64,000 nt of DNA from Alteribacillus bidgolensis (GCF_002886255.1 NZ_NJAU01000003.1:124001-188000); one strand, 5' to 3'; positions 34,308 through 43,719 are shown, counted from the first letter of the stretch. Notes: generated by a model from the letters alone, not told the origin. Numbers and translations: made by a program.

Positions 34308-36278
34308 TTACTGCCACTTCTTAATCAAAGAATCAGTATGAGTTTTGAGGGTGTTATACGTATCCTCGGATATCAACCCATCTTTTTTATGATTGTCAAG
34401 CAACTGGTTAAACCTTTGCATGTGCTTGACACCCCTTTCGGCTGCTTCCCGTTTTTCAAAATGGACCACTGTATCCAACTGGGCCTGTAAGGAACGGGCA
34501 GCACCATGATTGGCAAATTCCCCATCTTCTTCGAATTGCTCAACAAGTGTCTTTATATAGGAAGCATTAATAAACGTTGGATGACGGAATACTTCCTTCC
34601 CTTCGAACAAAGTCATCAAGACCTTCGCTTCACCAATTGTTGTTACTGGAATCTCGAAGAGATTTTTGTCCAAAACGACCAAGTCGGCTTTTTTACCTAC
34701 CTCTATAGAGCCTCTTTCATCTTCTGCGAAAATCAAATTAGCTCCGTTGATTGTATAGCTGGAAATCATCTCCTCGAGAGTAGCTTTTTCTTTAGGCCAT
34801 GCTACTTTATTTAAATCGGTTTCAGTGGTTGTATCCGGATCCAATCTTGTTATTCCTACTTCTATTCCCGTTAGCGGATACATGTCTCTTTTAAAAGTAT
34901 CTGTTGAAGGAAAATCACTTGATGAAGCAACGGGTATTCCGGTCTCAAAATAGCTATTCAATCGATTAAGATTCTTCAACTGCTGGCCACTCACATCACT
35001 ATACCAGTCTTTACCAAACCATGCAGGCTGAGGAGTAGGTATTACTCCCAAGTCCTTAAACCGGGCAACATCTTCTTCCTTGATGCAGTCTATATGGGTA
35101 ATCACATGCCGGGAATCTCTTTTACCATTTATTTCAGCCGCATATTCAAAAGCATCTAAAGCATTACTAGATGGGAAAAATTCCGGATTGCCAATCGCAT
35201 GGATATAGACGCGGAAACCTTCTTTATCTAAAGCAGCCACGGTCTTCTCCAAAACATCTTGATCCCAAACCAGTTTATTTGCACCGACACCATCAGCAAA
35301 TATTTTAACTGTATCTACCTTGTAGAGCTTTCCTTGATACTTGTCACGTACTTCTATAAATTTCTTGATCTGCTCCGTCCCTTTGTTTTCATCAGCCCAT
35401 AACCCTAAATCGTATCTTACGGTCAATTTACCTGCATTGTCCAGAGCTTCAAATGCTTTAAGCAGGCTTTCGGTTGGATAGTGAACGGGCACGAATGCCG
35501 AGGTAATTCCATATTCGTTAGCCATTTCCTGCCAAGTTAAAAGTGCCTCTTCATATTGCTCTACCGTAAAGTCTGGTTGAGGAAGCGCGTTAATCACAAG
35601 GTTTTGGGCAGAAAATTCGTGTAAAATTCCTGTCGGCTCTCCTGTTTCGGGATCACGCTCAATAGTTCCTCCTTCCGGATCAGGGGTATTCTTGTCTATC
35701 CCTGCAATCTCAAGAGCCTTTGAGTTGACCAATATGCTGTGATGACTGTTTGAGATAAAGACAGCAGGTATATCCGAGACTACCTGATCGAGCAATTCTC
35801 TGGGAGCAAGTCCTCTGGCTTTAGCATCGCTGACGACTCCGTCCCAGCCTACACCGCGCAATTGCTTGATACCGGGATTCTTCTCCAAGTAATCTTTGAT
35901 GGCCTGTTGGCGTTCTTCTACAGTGGAATAAGAATTAAGGCTTAGCCAGAAAAGACTTTCTGCCATAAGATACGCATGGTTATGGCTGTCGACAAATCCA
36001 GGCATAAGCATTTTTCCCTTCAGATCAGTCACTTTGGTGTCGGTCCCTTTGAAAGCTGCAACTCCCTCGTTATCACCAACGTAGATAATCTTGCCATCCT
36101 TAACCGCAACCGCTTCAGCCCAACTTCGATCTTTATCAACTTTGTAAACATCGCCATTTTCAAAGATCAAATCAGCCGCTTGATTCGAATTTTTCTTCGC
36201 CAACGAACTCCCAGTAAATATCAAACTAAAAAGCAAAACTATTAATAAATGGAATAAATATTTTTTCACCGTAATCAA
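34308..36278 (-). CDS. Secreted YtcJ-like amidohydrolase with C-terminal FIMAH domain
   Basis: A 656-aa metal-dependent amidohydrolase of the amidohydrolase-3 (YtcJ/LAF3) type. An N-terminal signal peptide (KKYLFHLLIVLLFSLIFTGSSLA) is followed by the core: MPGFVDSHNHAYL metal ligands, FISNSHHSILVNS, KIFADGVGAN, VYIHAIGN, HITHID, and ASSSDFPS. The last 80 residues (LVEQFEEDGEFANHGAARSLQAQL...LISEDTYNTLKTHTDSLIKKW) form a FIMAH domain, found on secreted Firmicutes enzymes. Substrate is unknown; N-acyl or cyclic amides are common in this group. Its promoter carries a large palindrome that also occurs before the adjacent GntR gene. Confidence 0.88.
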   Translation of the reverse strand: MITVKKYLFHLLIVLLFSLIFTGSSLAKKNSNQAADLIFENGDVYKVDKDRSWAEAVAVKDGKIIYVGDNEGVAAFKGTDTKVTDLKGKMLMPGFVDSHNHAYLMAESLFWLSLNSYSTVEERQQAIKDYLEKNPGIKQLRGVGWDGVVSDAKARGLAPRELLDQVVSDIPAVFISNSHHSILVNSKALEIAGIDKNTPDPEGGTIERDPETGEPTGILHEFSAQNLVINALPQPDFTVEQYEEALLTWQEMANEYGITSAFVPVHYPTESLLKAFEALDNAGKLTVRYDLGLWADENKGTEQIKKFIEVRDKYQGKLYKVDTVKIFADGVGANKLVWDQDVLEKTVAALDKEGFRVYIHAIGNPEFFPSSNALDAFEYAAEINGKRDSRHVITHIDCIKEEDVARFKDLGVIPTPQPAWFGKDWYSDVSGQQLKNLNRLNSYFETGIPVASSSDFPSTDTFKRDMYPLTGIEVGITRLDPDTTTETDLNKVAWPKEKATLEEMISSYTINGANLIFAEDERGSIEVGKKADLVVLDKNLFEIPVTTIGEAKVLMTLFEGKEVFRHPTFINASYIKTLVEQFEEDGEFANHGAARSLQAQLDTVVHFEKREAAERGVKHMQRFNQLLDNHKKDGLISEDTYNTLKTHTDSLIKKWQ

Positions 36279-36378
36279 ACCCCTTTCAATTGGATTTTAA
36301 ACTTTTTTGTCCCAGTTCATGTTATTAAAAATGACATAAATTTCAAAAAGGTAATGAGCTTCTCTCCATAAGTATTCT

Positions 36379-36413
36379 GTATAATGTATTATGTATACAG
36401 TAATACATTATAC
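36379..36413. promoter_or_regulatory. Large palindromic operator before the amidohydrolase
   Basis: GTATAATGTATTA (36379-36391) and TAATACATTATAC (36401-36413) are perfect 13-base inverted arms around TGTATACAG. The centre TGTATACA fits FCD-type GntR operators. It lies 100 bases before the amidohydrolase start and shares GTATTATGTATACA with 37598-37614 upstream of the GntR gene. Confidence 0.75.
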
Positions 36414-36857
36414 GGAACCGCTTTCAATAAGGAGAATAAATAGGTTAACTCTTTTCTTAAAAAAGTGTTTTATTTAACTGTTTAAAACTACCTCTTTTAC
36501 TTCATCAAGCTTTTTGATTAGTGTTTCTTTATATGTTCTGGTAAATTGTGGTTCATGAGTGGTTTGTGCTCCATAAAAAATAATGTCACAACTTCCTCTT
36601 CTTCAACGGTGGTCTTTTTAACATCATAGTATCAATTTTGTAAACTTTGACATCAGATTTGACGGAGATTGGGTGGTGAACGTTTTCATTTTCTATAAAA
36701 CTTGACGCGACATAAGTTATTGTTAATGGTTTGCTTACATATCACTCCTAGCTTAACGATGTTTCTACATATTTCATAAGTTAACATCCTTACAAAGGGA
36801 TACTATTAAACGATCCTTATTAGGGTTGATCCCCCCTTTCAAAACAATTGCTTAAAA
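36414..36857. other. Spacer with decayed sequence
   Basis: No supported gene. On the minus strand there are short coding-like pieces interrupted by stops (about 36480-36640), possibly the remains of a small gene between the regulator and the amidohydrolase. No family identified. Confidence 0.35.
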
Positions 36858-37521
36858 TTATGCGTTATCAATATAATTTAATGTTTCTTTCGTTTTTTCT
36901 AAATGGTCTAAAATGAACTGGGAAACTAATTCAGGATTTTTCTCTTCTAATGCACGAATAATTTGACCATGTTCAATTAGTACATTTTTCATCCTCCCCT
37001 TTTTGCTTACTGCCTTTAAACCCATTAATTGAGTAAGATTATTGCAAAACTTGTTCTATTATGTTAAAGTTCGCCAATCTGGTAAGAGAAAGATGAAATT
37101 CTTGGTCTAAATCAATGAATTTAATACCATCATCCCTTCCCATTGCTTCTTCCTGTTGTTTGTAAATGATTTTTAGTACCTTCAACTGTTCCGGTGTGGT
37201 AATCACTTCTGTAAGCTTTTTTACCGCCTGAACTTCGATTGAACTTCTTAATAGAAAGATTTCATCTTGTTCCTCTGGTGTAATCTTTCTTACAGTCAAC
37301 CCTTTCCTCGGAATGGAAACAAGCAGCCCTTCCTTTATTAAATCTTGTAAAGCCGCCCTTACCGGTGTTCTTGAGGTATTTAACGTTTCTGCCAATTGAA
37401 CTTCTGTAAAAATTTCCTCACTCGAAATGCCACCGTTTAAAATGGTTTTCTTAATTTGTTTATAAACCTTGTCTTGTGTCGTTTTTTCTTTGGTAATTGG
37501 TTTTAATTGAAGTCCTTCCAT
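36858..37521 (-). pseudogene. GntR/FCD-family regulator, frameshifted
   Basis: The first 160 codons encode the winged helix (KVYKQIKKTILNGGISS, LAETLNTSRTPVRAALQDL, GLTVRKI) and half of an FCD domain (LDQEFHLSLTRLANFNIIEQVLQ), then TAA. One extra T near 37044 explains this: in the next frame the protein goes on with NLTQLMGLKAV, VLIEHGQIIRALEEKNPELV and HLEKTKETLNYID to a stop at 36858, completing the FCD domain (about 220 aa). DNA binding may survive in the short form. The promoter carries the same palindrome core as the amidohydrolase, so it likely was autoregulated and controlled that gene. Confidence 0.8.
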
Positions 37522-37597
37522 AATAATTCACCCTTTTATAAGTCGTATCATTTTAGAACATGATATCAAATATATAAATATAAGAATTCCGAACCCT

Positions 37598-37614
37598 GTA
37601 TTATGTATACATTT
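37598..37614. promoter_or_regulatory. Operator-like GTATTATGTATACA before gntR
   Basis: The sequence TGTATTATGTATACATT repeats the core of the 36379-36413 palindrome and lies about 80 bases before the GntR start. Probably autoregulatory. Confidence 0.6.
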
Positions 37615-37721
37615 TATATAATTTATCGCACATAAATCAACTGTAATATTTAAATATTACGAATTTTTTTATTTCTTTTTTGGGAAATTTACGTTTTCGT
37701 TTCATTATTTATATTAATTTC

Positions 37722-38110
37722 ATTGTTTTATTTTTACTATTGAGTTAAACTGTTACGTTTACCTGTTATGATTATTTATTGTTTTATTTTACTGACAATT
37801 ACCTCTAAATTTAGACAATAAAAAAACCAGAGCGAATAGACTCAGGGTATATTTTTATTAATTTTTTTCACTTCATTTAAGAAGTTTTCTAATGCATAAT
37901 TAATAGCTTTTGTTTTGAAGCCTTTTGGCTGTTTCTTTGCCATCTTATTAAATTCTATTAAGAGATCTTTGCGAAGTGTTTACGTTTCTTGGTTTAATCT
38001 AATTCGTTTTCTTTTGACTGTTCAGAAAAACTGTTACGTTTGCCTGTTACATTTTCTTTTCCCTGTTCTGTTTTACTTTTCTTATTTTCTATTGGTTGAT
38101 GTCTCAGACA
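37722..38110 (-). pseudogene. Decayed copy of the plasmid RHH partition gene
   Basis: Bases 37855-37975 match the C-terminal coding part of the gene at 39942-40580 (TTCACTTCATTTAAGAA, TTGTTTTGAA.CCTTTTGGCTGTTT, AAGAGATCTTTGCGAA). After an internal deletion, 38015-38110 matches its middle (TGTTCAGAAAAACTGTTACG, CCTGTTCTGTTTTAC). The reading frame is broken. Another motif copy, AAACTGTTACGTTTACC, is at 37748. Confidence 0.75.
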
Positions 38111-38166
38111 TACTTTATTGAATACATTTAAAAATACAATACCTAAACAAAATTTTATTAGCCAGT

Positions 38167-38513
38167 ATGTTAATTCTTCATCACCTCGAGTTATTCCACA
38201 CGGATCGGGGAAGTAAGTTTAAGAACCAACTCATCGACCAGGCACTCAAAACCTTTGGCATTGAGCGATCCTTGAGTGAGAAAGGAACCTCATATGACAA
38301 CGCCGTCGCTGAAGCTACCTTTAAGACCATCAAAACAGAGTTCATCCACGGCCGTAGCTTCCCTAACCAGTATGAACTTGACCTTGAACTTTTTGATTAC
38401 GTTCATTGGTTCAACAACATTCGCATTCACGGATCATTGGATTACTTAACGCCGGCTGAATACAAGTCTATGCACCTTTAAATATTTGTCCAATTTAGTG
38501 TTGACATACCATT
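38167..38513 (+). pseudogene. IS3-family transposase C-terminal relic and right end
   Basis: From about 38191 the frame encodes LFHTDRGSKFKNQLIDQAL, KGTSYDNAVAEATFKTIKTEF and ELFDYVHWFNNIRIHGSLDYLTPAEY, i.e. the second Asp and the Glu of the DDE site and the IS3 C-terminal signature. The N-terminal two thirds are missing. TTTGTCCAATTTAGTGTTGACATACC after the stop resembles an IS3 terminal repeat. Confidence 0.8.
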
Positions 38514-38814
38514 ATATCCTTTGGGGTAAAAGAAAAAAGCTCTACCGGAATATTTTCTTTGTATTTTTGATACCTCCTTAGCGTTCTCTTTCGCTGGCTT
38601 CGTTTATTTACCATAATCCCAACCACAGGTTTACGACTCATTTATCCTTACTTCATATTAAAAATCAATTTCAATTTCTTTATAAGTTCCTCTTTACTAA
38701 TCTCTCCATTGTGCTTTTGCTTTATGGCTTTGATGATTTTATTTTTATCCTTCTCAACTATTTGTGAATTCTTCACAGTTCATGCTCCTCCTATTAAATT
38801 TCCGTTCACCAGAT

Positions 38815-39252
38815 TTACTGCTGGTTTGTTCTAAAAGCAATAGCATTTAATCCTGCAGAAGTAACGTTGATTTGGTTACCTGTACCTATAGCGTTTATGG
38901 TGAAAGTATACGTTTTTGGGCCAGATGCAGGCGGCTCCACAATCCAGCTGATATTAAGAGTTCCATCAAAGAAACTCACTTGAGCATCTGATATTAAGAG
39001 CCTTTCTATAGCTAATGGCGAGGCATCGATGTCTGTTCCAGATAGTATGCCAAAAAAAAGAACATTACTGATTGTTTGAGTGAACGTAGAAAACTCCGCA
39101 CTTGCAAACATATCCAGTTTTACTGCTTCACCTTTTTCTACATCAATCTCTACTTGCAAATCATCATTGAAAGAACCAATAGCTGTCTCAAAGTCAGCGC
39201 GTTGGTCATAATCCAATTTAATATTGCTTCGTCTCGTTCCCATAAATGTCAC
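38815..39252 (-). CDS. Unrecognised 145-aa protein, beta-rich
   Basis: Mostly beta-strand-forming sequence, no Cys, no signal peptide, acidic N-terminal half (LDYDQRADFETAIGSFNDDLQVEID) and a hydrophobic centre (FTQTISNVLFFGILSG). Start MTFMG or MGTRRS; the SD is weak. It may be a spore-surface or phage-tail-like structural protein, but I cannot support a family. Confidence 0.45.
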   Translation of the reverse strand: MTFMGTRRSNIKLDYDQRADFETAIGSFNDDLQVEIDVEKGEAVKLDMFASAEFSTFTQTISNVLFFGILSGTDIDASPLAIERLLISDAQVSFFDGTLNISWIVEPPASGPKTYTFTINAIGTGNQINVTSAGLNAIAFRTNQQ

Positions 39253-39332
39253 CCTATCTATAGTTTTTCTTTTTTATAATTAATGAAAAAATATAAATAG
39301 AGACACGCATTCGTCTTATCACGGACTTAGAA

Positions 39333-39366
39333 ATAAAAAAAGCGTCTTCTTAAATTAAGAAGAGCA
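39333..39366 (-). terminator. Terminator of the 27-aa membrane peptide gene
   Basis: On the minus strand TCTTCTTAATTTAAGAAGA forms a stem, followed by CGCTTTTTTT. It lies just past the stop of the small gene at 39388-39471. Confidence 0.75.
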
Positions 39367-39387
39367 CACTCGTATTTCACCATACAT

Positions 39388-39471
39388 TTATCCGTGAATA
39401 TCCCGTTTGTTATACCCTATGAAGCCTGCAGCCAATAATAAAATGGTAATAATGGTTAACAAAAAATCCAT
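39388..39471 (-). CDS. 27-aa single-helix membrane peptide
   Basis: Starts MDFLLTIITILLLAAGFIG and ends YNKRDIHG. A strong GGTGGAGGAG site lies immediately upstream and a terminator immediately downstream, so this is a complete monocistronic small gene. Similar single-helix peptides act as toxins or transporter modulators, but no antitoxin RNA or partner can be shown here. Confidence 0.5.
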   Translation of the reverse strand: MDFLLTIITILLLAAGFIGYNKRDIHG

Positions 39472-39941
39472 CTCCTCCACCGGATCTAAGGAATGGGGGC
39501 AAAAGGAGATAGATTACCTACCAAAAGTGTCTAAGATTGCTAAGGGACTTTAGAGAATACCAATAAAAATCAATACTAATATTGGGGTAACTCCAATATT
39601 CAGTTAATGATTTAAATACCGATTCATCCCAGAACCTCTCTCTAGTCGTAATGTTTTAATACCTGTTTTAAAATCACAACAAAAATGCCACACAAGCTAC
39701 CCAAATCCCCTGAGTTAGCTGAATTTCTTTTATTTCAATATCGATATATTACGTTTTCTGATTCAAATTACCTGAATTGTTTTCTTTTTACTGTTTAGAA
39801 AAACTGTTACGTTTACCTATTATGTTTTATTTTTTCTAATGTTTTATTGTGCTTAAATATTAAGTATATTTGCAGTTACAAAAGATATAAGTGGACTTGG
39901 CCATAAAAAAAACCTGAGTAAATAAACTCAGGATATATTTA
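39472..39941. other. Spacer with one par-type motif
   Basis: Contains GAAAAACTGTTACGTTTACC at about 39799-39818, a copy of the motif found in the RHH gene and upstream of parA. Otherwise no ORF; bases 39903-39945 could form a weak terminator for the par operon (AAAAAAACCTGAGTAAATAAACTCAGG). Confidence 0.55.
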
Positions 39942-40580
39942 TTATTCATTATTTTTCACTTCATTTAAGAAATTTTCCAATGCATAGTTAATTGCTTTTG
40001 TTTTGAACCCTTTTGGCTGTTTTTTAGCCATCCTATTAAATTCTCTCAAGAGATCTTTGCGAATTAAAAACGTGTCTCGTTGGTGTGTGTCTTCTACTTT
40101 CTTTTTCTTTTTCTCTTGTTCTATAATCCCCCAAAACCCCTGTTCTGAACCAACTGAATCATTTGTATCTTTTGTTTCAAGATTGCTATTACCTAAACCT
40201 GTTTCATTTTCAGTTTCTTTGGTACTATTCTCTAAACTGTTTTCTTGTTCAGTTTTAATATTATCTTTATCTGAAACCTCATATTTATCCATAATACTGT
40301 TTCTATTATCAGAACCATTTATGTCTTGTAATTCAGTTTTTTGTTTACCTGTTATGTTTTCTTTTGATTGTTCAGAAAAACTGTTACGTTTACCTGTTAT
40401 GTTTTCTTGCTCCTGTTCTGTTTTACCTTTTTCTGTTGTGGTTGATGTTTCAGATTCACTGTTATCTTTCACATTTGTTCCAAAGAAGGCATGAGCAGGA
40501 CTTGGACGCTTATTACCAGACTGGAAAGCATCTTTGATTTTTTCTTTACCTTTTTCAGACGTTTGTTTTCGCGCCGACAT
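39942..40580 (-). CDS. Plasmid partition DNA-binding protein with C-terminal ribbon-helix-helix domain
   Basis: 212 aa. The first 160 residues are low-complexity and rich in Glu, Asn, Lys, Ser and Thr, containing two copies of ENITGK. The last 45 (RDTFLIRKDLLREFNRMAKKQPKGFKTKAINYALENFLNEV) form an RHH fold. Small RHH proteins beside ParA act as the centromere-binding partner. The start overlaps the parA end by 26 bases. The minus-strand codons for ENITGKRNSFSEQ contain TAAACGTAACAGTTTTT, the same word that recurs upstream of parA, so a binding site may lie inside its own gene. Confidence 0.75.
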   Translation of the reverse strand: MSARKQTSEKGKEKIKDAFQSGNKRPSPAHAFFGTNVKDNSESETSTTTEKGKTEQEQENITGKRNSFSEQSKENITGKQKTELQDINGSDNRNSIMDKYEVSDKDNIKTEQENSLENSTKETENETGLGNSNLETKDTNDSVGSEQGFWGIIEQEKKKKKVEDTHQRDTFLIRKDLLREFNRMAKKQPKGFKTKAINYALENFLNEVKNNE

Positions 40581-41337
40581 TTTCTTTCAACTCCTTTATA
40601 AATGAAGAGTGGTATTTAAATGCTGACTTTGCCTCAGGATTATTCCAAAGTCCATAAATAGGGAGTCTCCCGGTTTTTGCACGACGATGAATAATGGTCT
40701 TAAACACATGGTCTGGGTAACTATCTCCAATTAATTCAATCATTGCCTTCGAATCACTTCGTTTTGCATCAGCTAGGGTACGTAGGATACCCGCAATCTC
40801 TAGTTCGTTATTAATATTTTCTTTCGCTGCAGCGATCGTGTCCCAAAAACGAGGAACAGCTGAATAACAAAACTTGCTGGTCTCAAACAAAATCACTACA
40901 TGTGTAGAAGCCCCCAGCGCATTAATTGTTTGCTCTGATAGAGCAGGGGGAGTATCAATAATAATGAAATCATAGAAGTCTCTAATAGGATCTATTGCCT
41001 TTCTTAGTGCAAGAGAAGGATTTCCATCATACTCTCTAAATAGAAATTGAGCAATTGTTGCCAAGTAGTCATCTGCAGGAAGTAGATGGAGGTTCTCATC
41101 AACCACTTTGATGTATGGTCGCGCATCTCCGTCTTTAATAGCTTCTAGTACGGTCTCATTTTCAAAGACTGCTAGATCGTCGTACCCTGATAGAAACTGT
41201 GTGAAATTCCCTTGCGAGTCCATGTCTACGCCTAATACTTTATAATTTTCCTTCGCTAACAAAAATGCGGTGATTCCAGAAGTCATAGTCTTTCCGACCC
41301 CGCCTTTCTGTATACCAAATGTAACCACCTTTGCCAT
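40555..41337 (-). CDS. parA: ParA-family partition ATPase
   Basis: A 260-aa Walker-type ATPase: deviant Walker A KGGVGKT near residue 12, MDSQGNFTQFL, and Walker B FIIIDTPPALSE. No N-terminal helix-turn-helix is present, so it is the short (type Ib) form that pairs with RHH partners. I take the ATG at 41337, preceded by GGAGGTG at six bases; the upstream ATG in frame is less well placed. The operon parA-RHH faces left and its promoter region carries the repeats at 41370-41570. Indicates a low-copy plasmid or an integrated one. Confidence 0.9.
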   Translation of the reverse strand: MAKVVTFGIQKGGVGKTMTSGITAFLLAKENYKVLGVDMDSQGNFTQFLSGYDDLAVFENETVLEAIKDGDARPYIKVVDENLHLLPADDYLATIAQFLFREYDGNPSLALRKAIDPIRDFYDFIIIDTPPALSEQTINALGASTHVVILFETSKFCYSAVPRFWDTIAAAKENINNELEIAGILRTLADAKRSDSKAMIELIGDSYPDHVFKTIIHRRAKTGRLPIYGLWNNPEAKSAFKYHSSFIKELKENVGAKTNV

Positions 41338-41369
41338 AGGCTTCACCTCCACCATAAATGTACCACATA

Positions 41370-41570
41370 AACCATTTACTGAACATATAAACGTAACAGA
41401 AAACTATTATTATTTTATGTTACAAGAATTGGTTAAAGTTTACGATGAAGTTTTACTAAAATGTACTATTAAAACGTAATAAATTAACATTTAAGTTTAC
41501 TTAAACTAAAAGTGTTACCTGAAACTTAATAGTTATACGTAATAGTTTTATGTTTAGCACTTATGTAATG
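41370..41570. repeat. Centromere/operator-like repeat cluster upstream of parA
   Basis: Repeated words are TAAACGTAACAG (41391), TTATGTTACAAG (41416), AAAACGTAATAAA (41470), AAAGTGTTACCTG (41511) and ATACGTAATAGTTTTATG (41536). Most are variants of ACGTAACAGTTTT. This arrangement fits a parS site bound by the RHH protein and doubling as operator. A diverged copy of the whole region is at 29675-29870. Confidence 0.65.
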
Positions 41571-41614
41571 TCAAGCATGTTATATTCCTTAAAGTACAAG
41601 TTTTCTCTGTTTTA

Positions 41615-41788
41615 ATGAAAGGATTGAACTCTGAAGAGACTTTAAATCAAAGATTAATAGATGATCTACACAGAATTGTTCAACAAACAATACAAAAAAG
41701 AGTATTGGATCGTTCTCTGCTTTTTATTAAAAACTCTATCTCTATTATGGACAGTTACGTACTAAGAAGAAGGGGAGTAATTTTATGA
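41615..41788 (+). CDS. 57-aa ORF of doubtful status
   Basis: Reads MKGLNSEETLNQRLIDDLHR...TIQKRVLDRSLLFIKNSI. It is hydrophilic and helical but has no SD. It may be a fragment of a plasmid gene. Confidence 0.25.
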   Translation: MKGLNSEETLNQRLIDDLHRIVQQTIQKRVLDRSLLFIKNSISIMDSYVLRRRGVIL

Positions 41789-41889
41789 GTAACAGGATTG
41801 ATTAGAGTTTAAAAGCAAAATATTACAACTTACAAAAAAGTTGAATCGGAAATAATAGGGAACAAATGTTCTGTTAAAGGGGAGGGATC

Positions 41890-42223
41890 ATGGCAAATAA
41901 ACTAACTCCAGAATCCAACTTGAGGTGAAAGTATGCGTATGATCCTGCCGAAACTTCGGGAAATGTGGTTAAAACATCAAGAAAAAGAAGCCTATTTTAG
42001 ATAACAATGGGAAGCGTTTGAATAGTTGCTCGGAGAAGTAATGAGGGAAAATATAGAACTGACATTTACTTATTGGGATGGCTATGATTTTTATGAAATC
42101 ACTGGATGCTGTCATTACATTAATCATGATCAAAAACAATTCAATGTTAAGAATAAGGAGAAGATTTATTACATTACGTTTGATCAAATCACGAACATAA
42201 GAAGACAAACGATCCATTATTAG
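41890..42223 (+). pseudogene. YolD-like relic, frameshifted
   Basis: ATG at 41890 after AGGGGAGGGATC begins MANKLTPESNLR then stops at TGA. Nucleotide similarity to the 33047 gene continues through AAATGTGGTTAAA and CAAGAAAAAG. A later frame (42026-42223) encodes ENIELTFTYWDGYDFYEITG and KIYYITFDQITNI, the C-terminal YolD portion. So this copy is complete in extent but broken in frame. Confidence 0.75.
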
Positions 42224-42235
42224 ATCAAAGATATT

Positions 42236-42313
42236 TTTTTGAATCAATTGTGGATCAAAACCTGTACTTCCCCCCTTTATTATAATATCTTTTGATTTAG
42301 TATTGAATCAAAA
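42236..42313 (+). promoter_or_regulatory. Tandem upstream activator sites for a sigma-54 regulator
   Basis: Two dyads: TTTTTGAATCAATTGTGGATCAAAA (arms TTTTGA/TCAAAA, 42236-42260) and TTTTGATT...AATCAAAA (42290-42313). They are 54 bases apart and 70-140 bases upstream of the -24/-12 promoter. This spacing is typical of enhancer-binding-protein sites. The obvious ligand is the regulator at 45491-46903. Confidence 0.65.
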
Positions 42314-42378
42314 TCTCTTCCTCACTTTCCGTAAGCCTTAAAATGAAACAAAAAATTTATACATTTGCCCATAAATTA

Positions 42379-42395
42379 TTGGTATGTTTTTTGCA
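42379..42395 (+). promoter_or_regulatory. Sigma-54 (-24/-12) promoter
   Basis: TTGGTATGTTTTTTGCA has the invariant GG (42381-42382) and GC (42393-42394) separated by exactly 10 bases and fits TGGYAYG-N4-TTGCW. It lies 40 bases before the M20 deacylase ATG at 42436. It also rules out the in-frame ATG at 42343 as start. Confidence 0.85.
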
Positions 42396-42435
42396 TTACT
42401 ACAGTGTGAAACCAAAAAATAATGGAGGGAACGAT

Positions 42436-43719
42436 ATGCATATAACAGAAACGACAGAAAAAGTGTTTGCAGCTATTGATGATATATGGGAAGAAGAGCT
42501 GCTGTTTTTAAAAACGATTGGCTCGTTTAAAAGCACATTGGGAAATGAAAAAGACATTCAAATGTATATTAAAAATCATATAGAAGAGATGAATATGAAA
42601 GCGACTTCATTTGTTCCGGATCCAAAGCGGCTTTCGTCTTATCAAAATTACGGGCATGTGGAATGGTCGTATGAAGACCGCCCTGTGGTAGTTGGTGAAT
42701 GGAAGACCAACCAACCTAAAATCGGAAAAAGCTTAATACTCCAGGGACATATAGATGTGGTCAGTGCGGAGCCGGAACATTTGTGGAAACATGATCCCTA
42801 CAACCCTACGATTGTTGGTGACAAAATGTACGGACGCGGCATTGTGGATATGAAAGGCGGAGTTGCAGCAATGATTCACGCTGTAAAAGCTCTTCAGAAA
42901 GCCGGAATTACATTAGGGGCCGATCTTCAGATTCAAACCGTAATTGAAGAGGAATGTACCGGAAATGGCGCTTTAGCTTTGCTGGATAAAGGGTTTGTTG
43001 CGGACGGAGCCTTGATTCCTGAACCGACCACGCTCCGAGCCATGCAAGCTCAAGTGGGTGTGTTGTGGGTAAGAGTGAAAGTTAAAGGAAGTGGTGCTCA
43101 TGTGGAACGGGCCGAAAAAGCGCAGAACGCTATTAACAAAGCGGCCTATATAATTCAGGCGCTTGAAGAATACAGAGAGCATATTAACACCAAACCGAAA
43201 CATCCTGATTATTCCAACCATCCGCATCCACTCAATGTAAATGTTGGGACCATAAACGGTGGTGATTGGCCTTCTAACGTTCCGTCTGAATGTACATTGG
43301 AAGCACGAATCGGTTTTTATCCCGGTGAGAATCCTGCTGACATTCAAAGAGAAGTAAAAGAGTGGATATTAAAAGCTACTGAGAAGGACACCTGGATGAA
43401 AGAAACACCTCCAGAGGTCACATTTTATGGATTCAGCGCGCCTGGTAGTTCCCATTCATCTGATTTGGATATATTCGACAGTCTGAACAACGCTCACCAG
43501 CTTACGACAAACGAGTCATTGGAACAGACTGCTTTTACAGGAACTACGGATGTTCGCGCTTTCGATGAGTTCGGAATACCAGCAGTTTGCTATGGTCCGA
43601 GCGGAGGGAACATGCACGGCGTAGATGAGTATCTTGAACTAGATAGTTTAAAAATGCTTACCCAGTCTATTGCAGCTTTTATACTTGATTGGTGCAAAGA
43701 AGAGCAGACAAGTGAATAA
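42436..43719 (+). CDS. M20-family deacylase (ArgE/DapE/ACY1-like)
   Basis: A 427-aa dinuclear zinc amidohydrolase that removes acyl groups from amino-acid-like amides. Motifs: LILQGHIDVVSAEP (His and Asp ligands), YGRGIVDMKGGVAAMIHA (bridging Asp), IEEECTGNGALA (catalytic Glu-Glu), PEPTTLRAMQAQVGVLWVRVKV (dimerisation domain boundary) and GPSGGNMHGVDEYL (C-terminal His). The ATG at 42436 follows GGAGGGAACG and lies downstream of the sigma-54 promoter. Cotranscribed with the symporter. Substrate probably a nitrogen-bearing acyl amide taken up by that symporter. Confidence 0.92.
   Translation: MHITETTEKVFAAIDDIWEEELLFLKTIGSFKSTLGNEKDIQMYIKNHIEEMNMKATSFVPDPKRLSSYQNYGHVEWSYEDRPVVVGEWKTNQPKIGKSLILQGHIDVVSAEPEHLWKHDPYNPTIVGDKMYGRGIVDMKGGVAAMIHAVKALQKAGITLGADLQIQTVIEEECTGNGALALLDKGFVADGALIPEPTTLRAMQAQVGVLWVRVKVKGSGAHVERAEKAQNAINKAAYIIQALEEYREHINTKPKHPDYSNHPHPLNVNVGTINGGDWPSNVPSECTLEARIGFYPGENPADIQREVKEWILKATEKDTWMKETPPEVTFYGFSAPGSSHSSDLDIFDSLNNAHQLTTNESLEQTAFTGTTDVRAFDEFGIPAVCYGPSGGNMHGVDEYLELDSLKMLTQSIAAFILDWCKEEQTSE

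Noticed and set aside
42343..42435. Upstream extension of the M20 deacylase frame
   Set aside because: It would start before the sigma-54 promoter core, while the ATG at 42436 has a GGAGGGA site and the conserved protein start.
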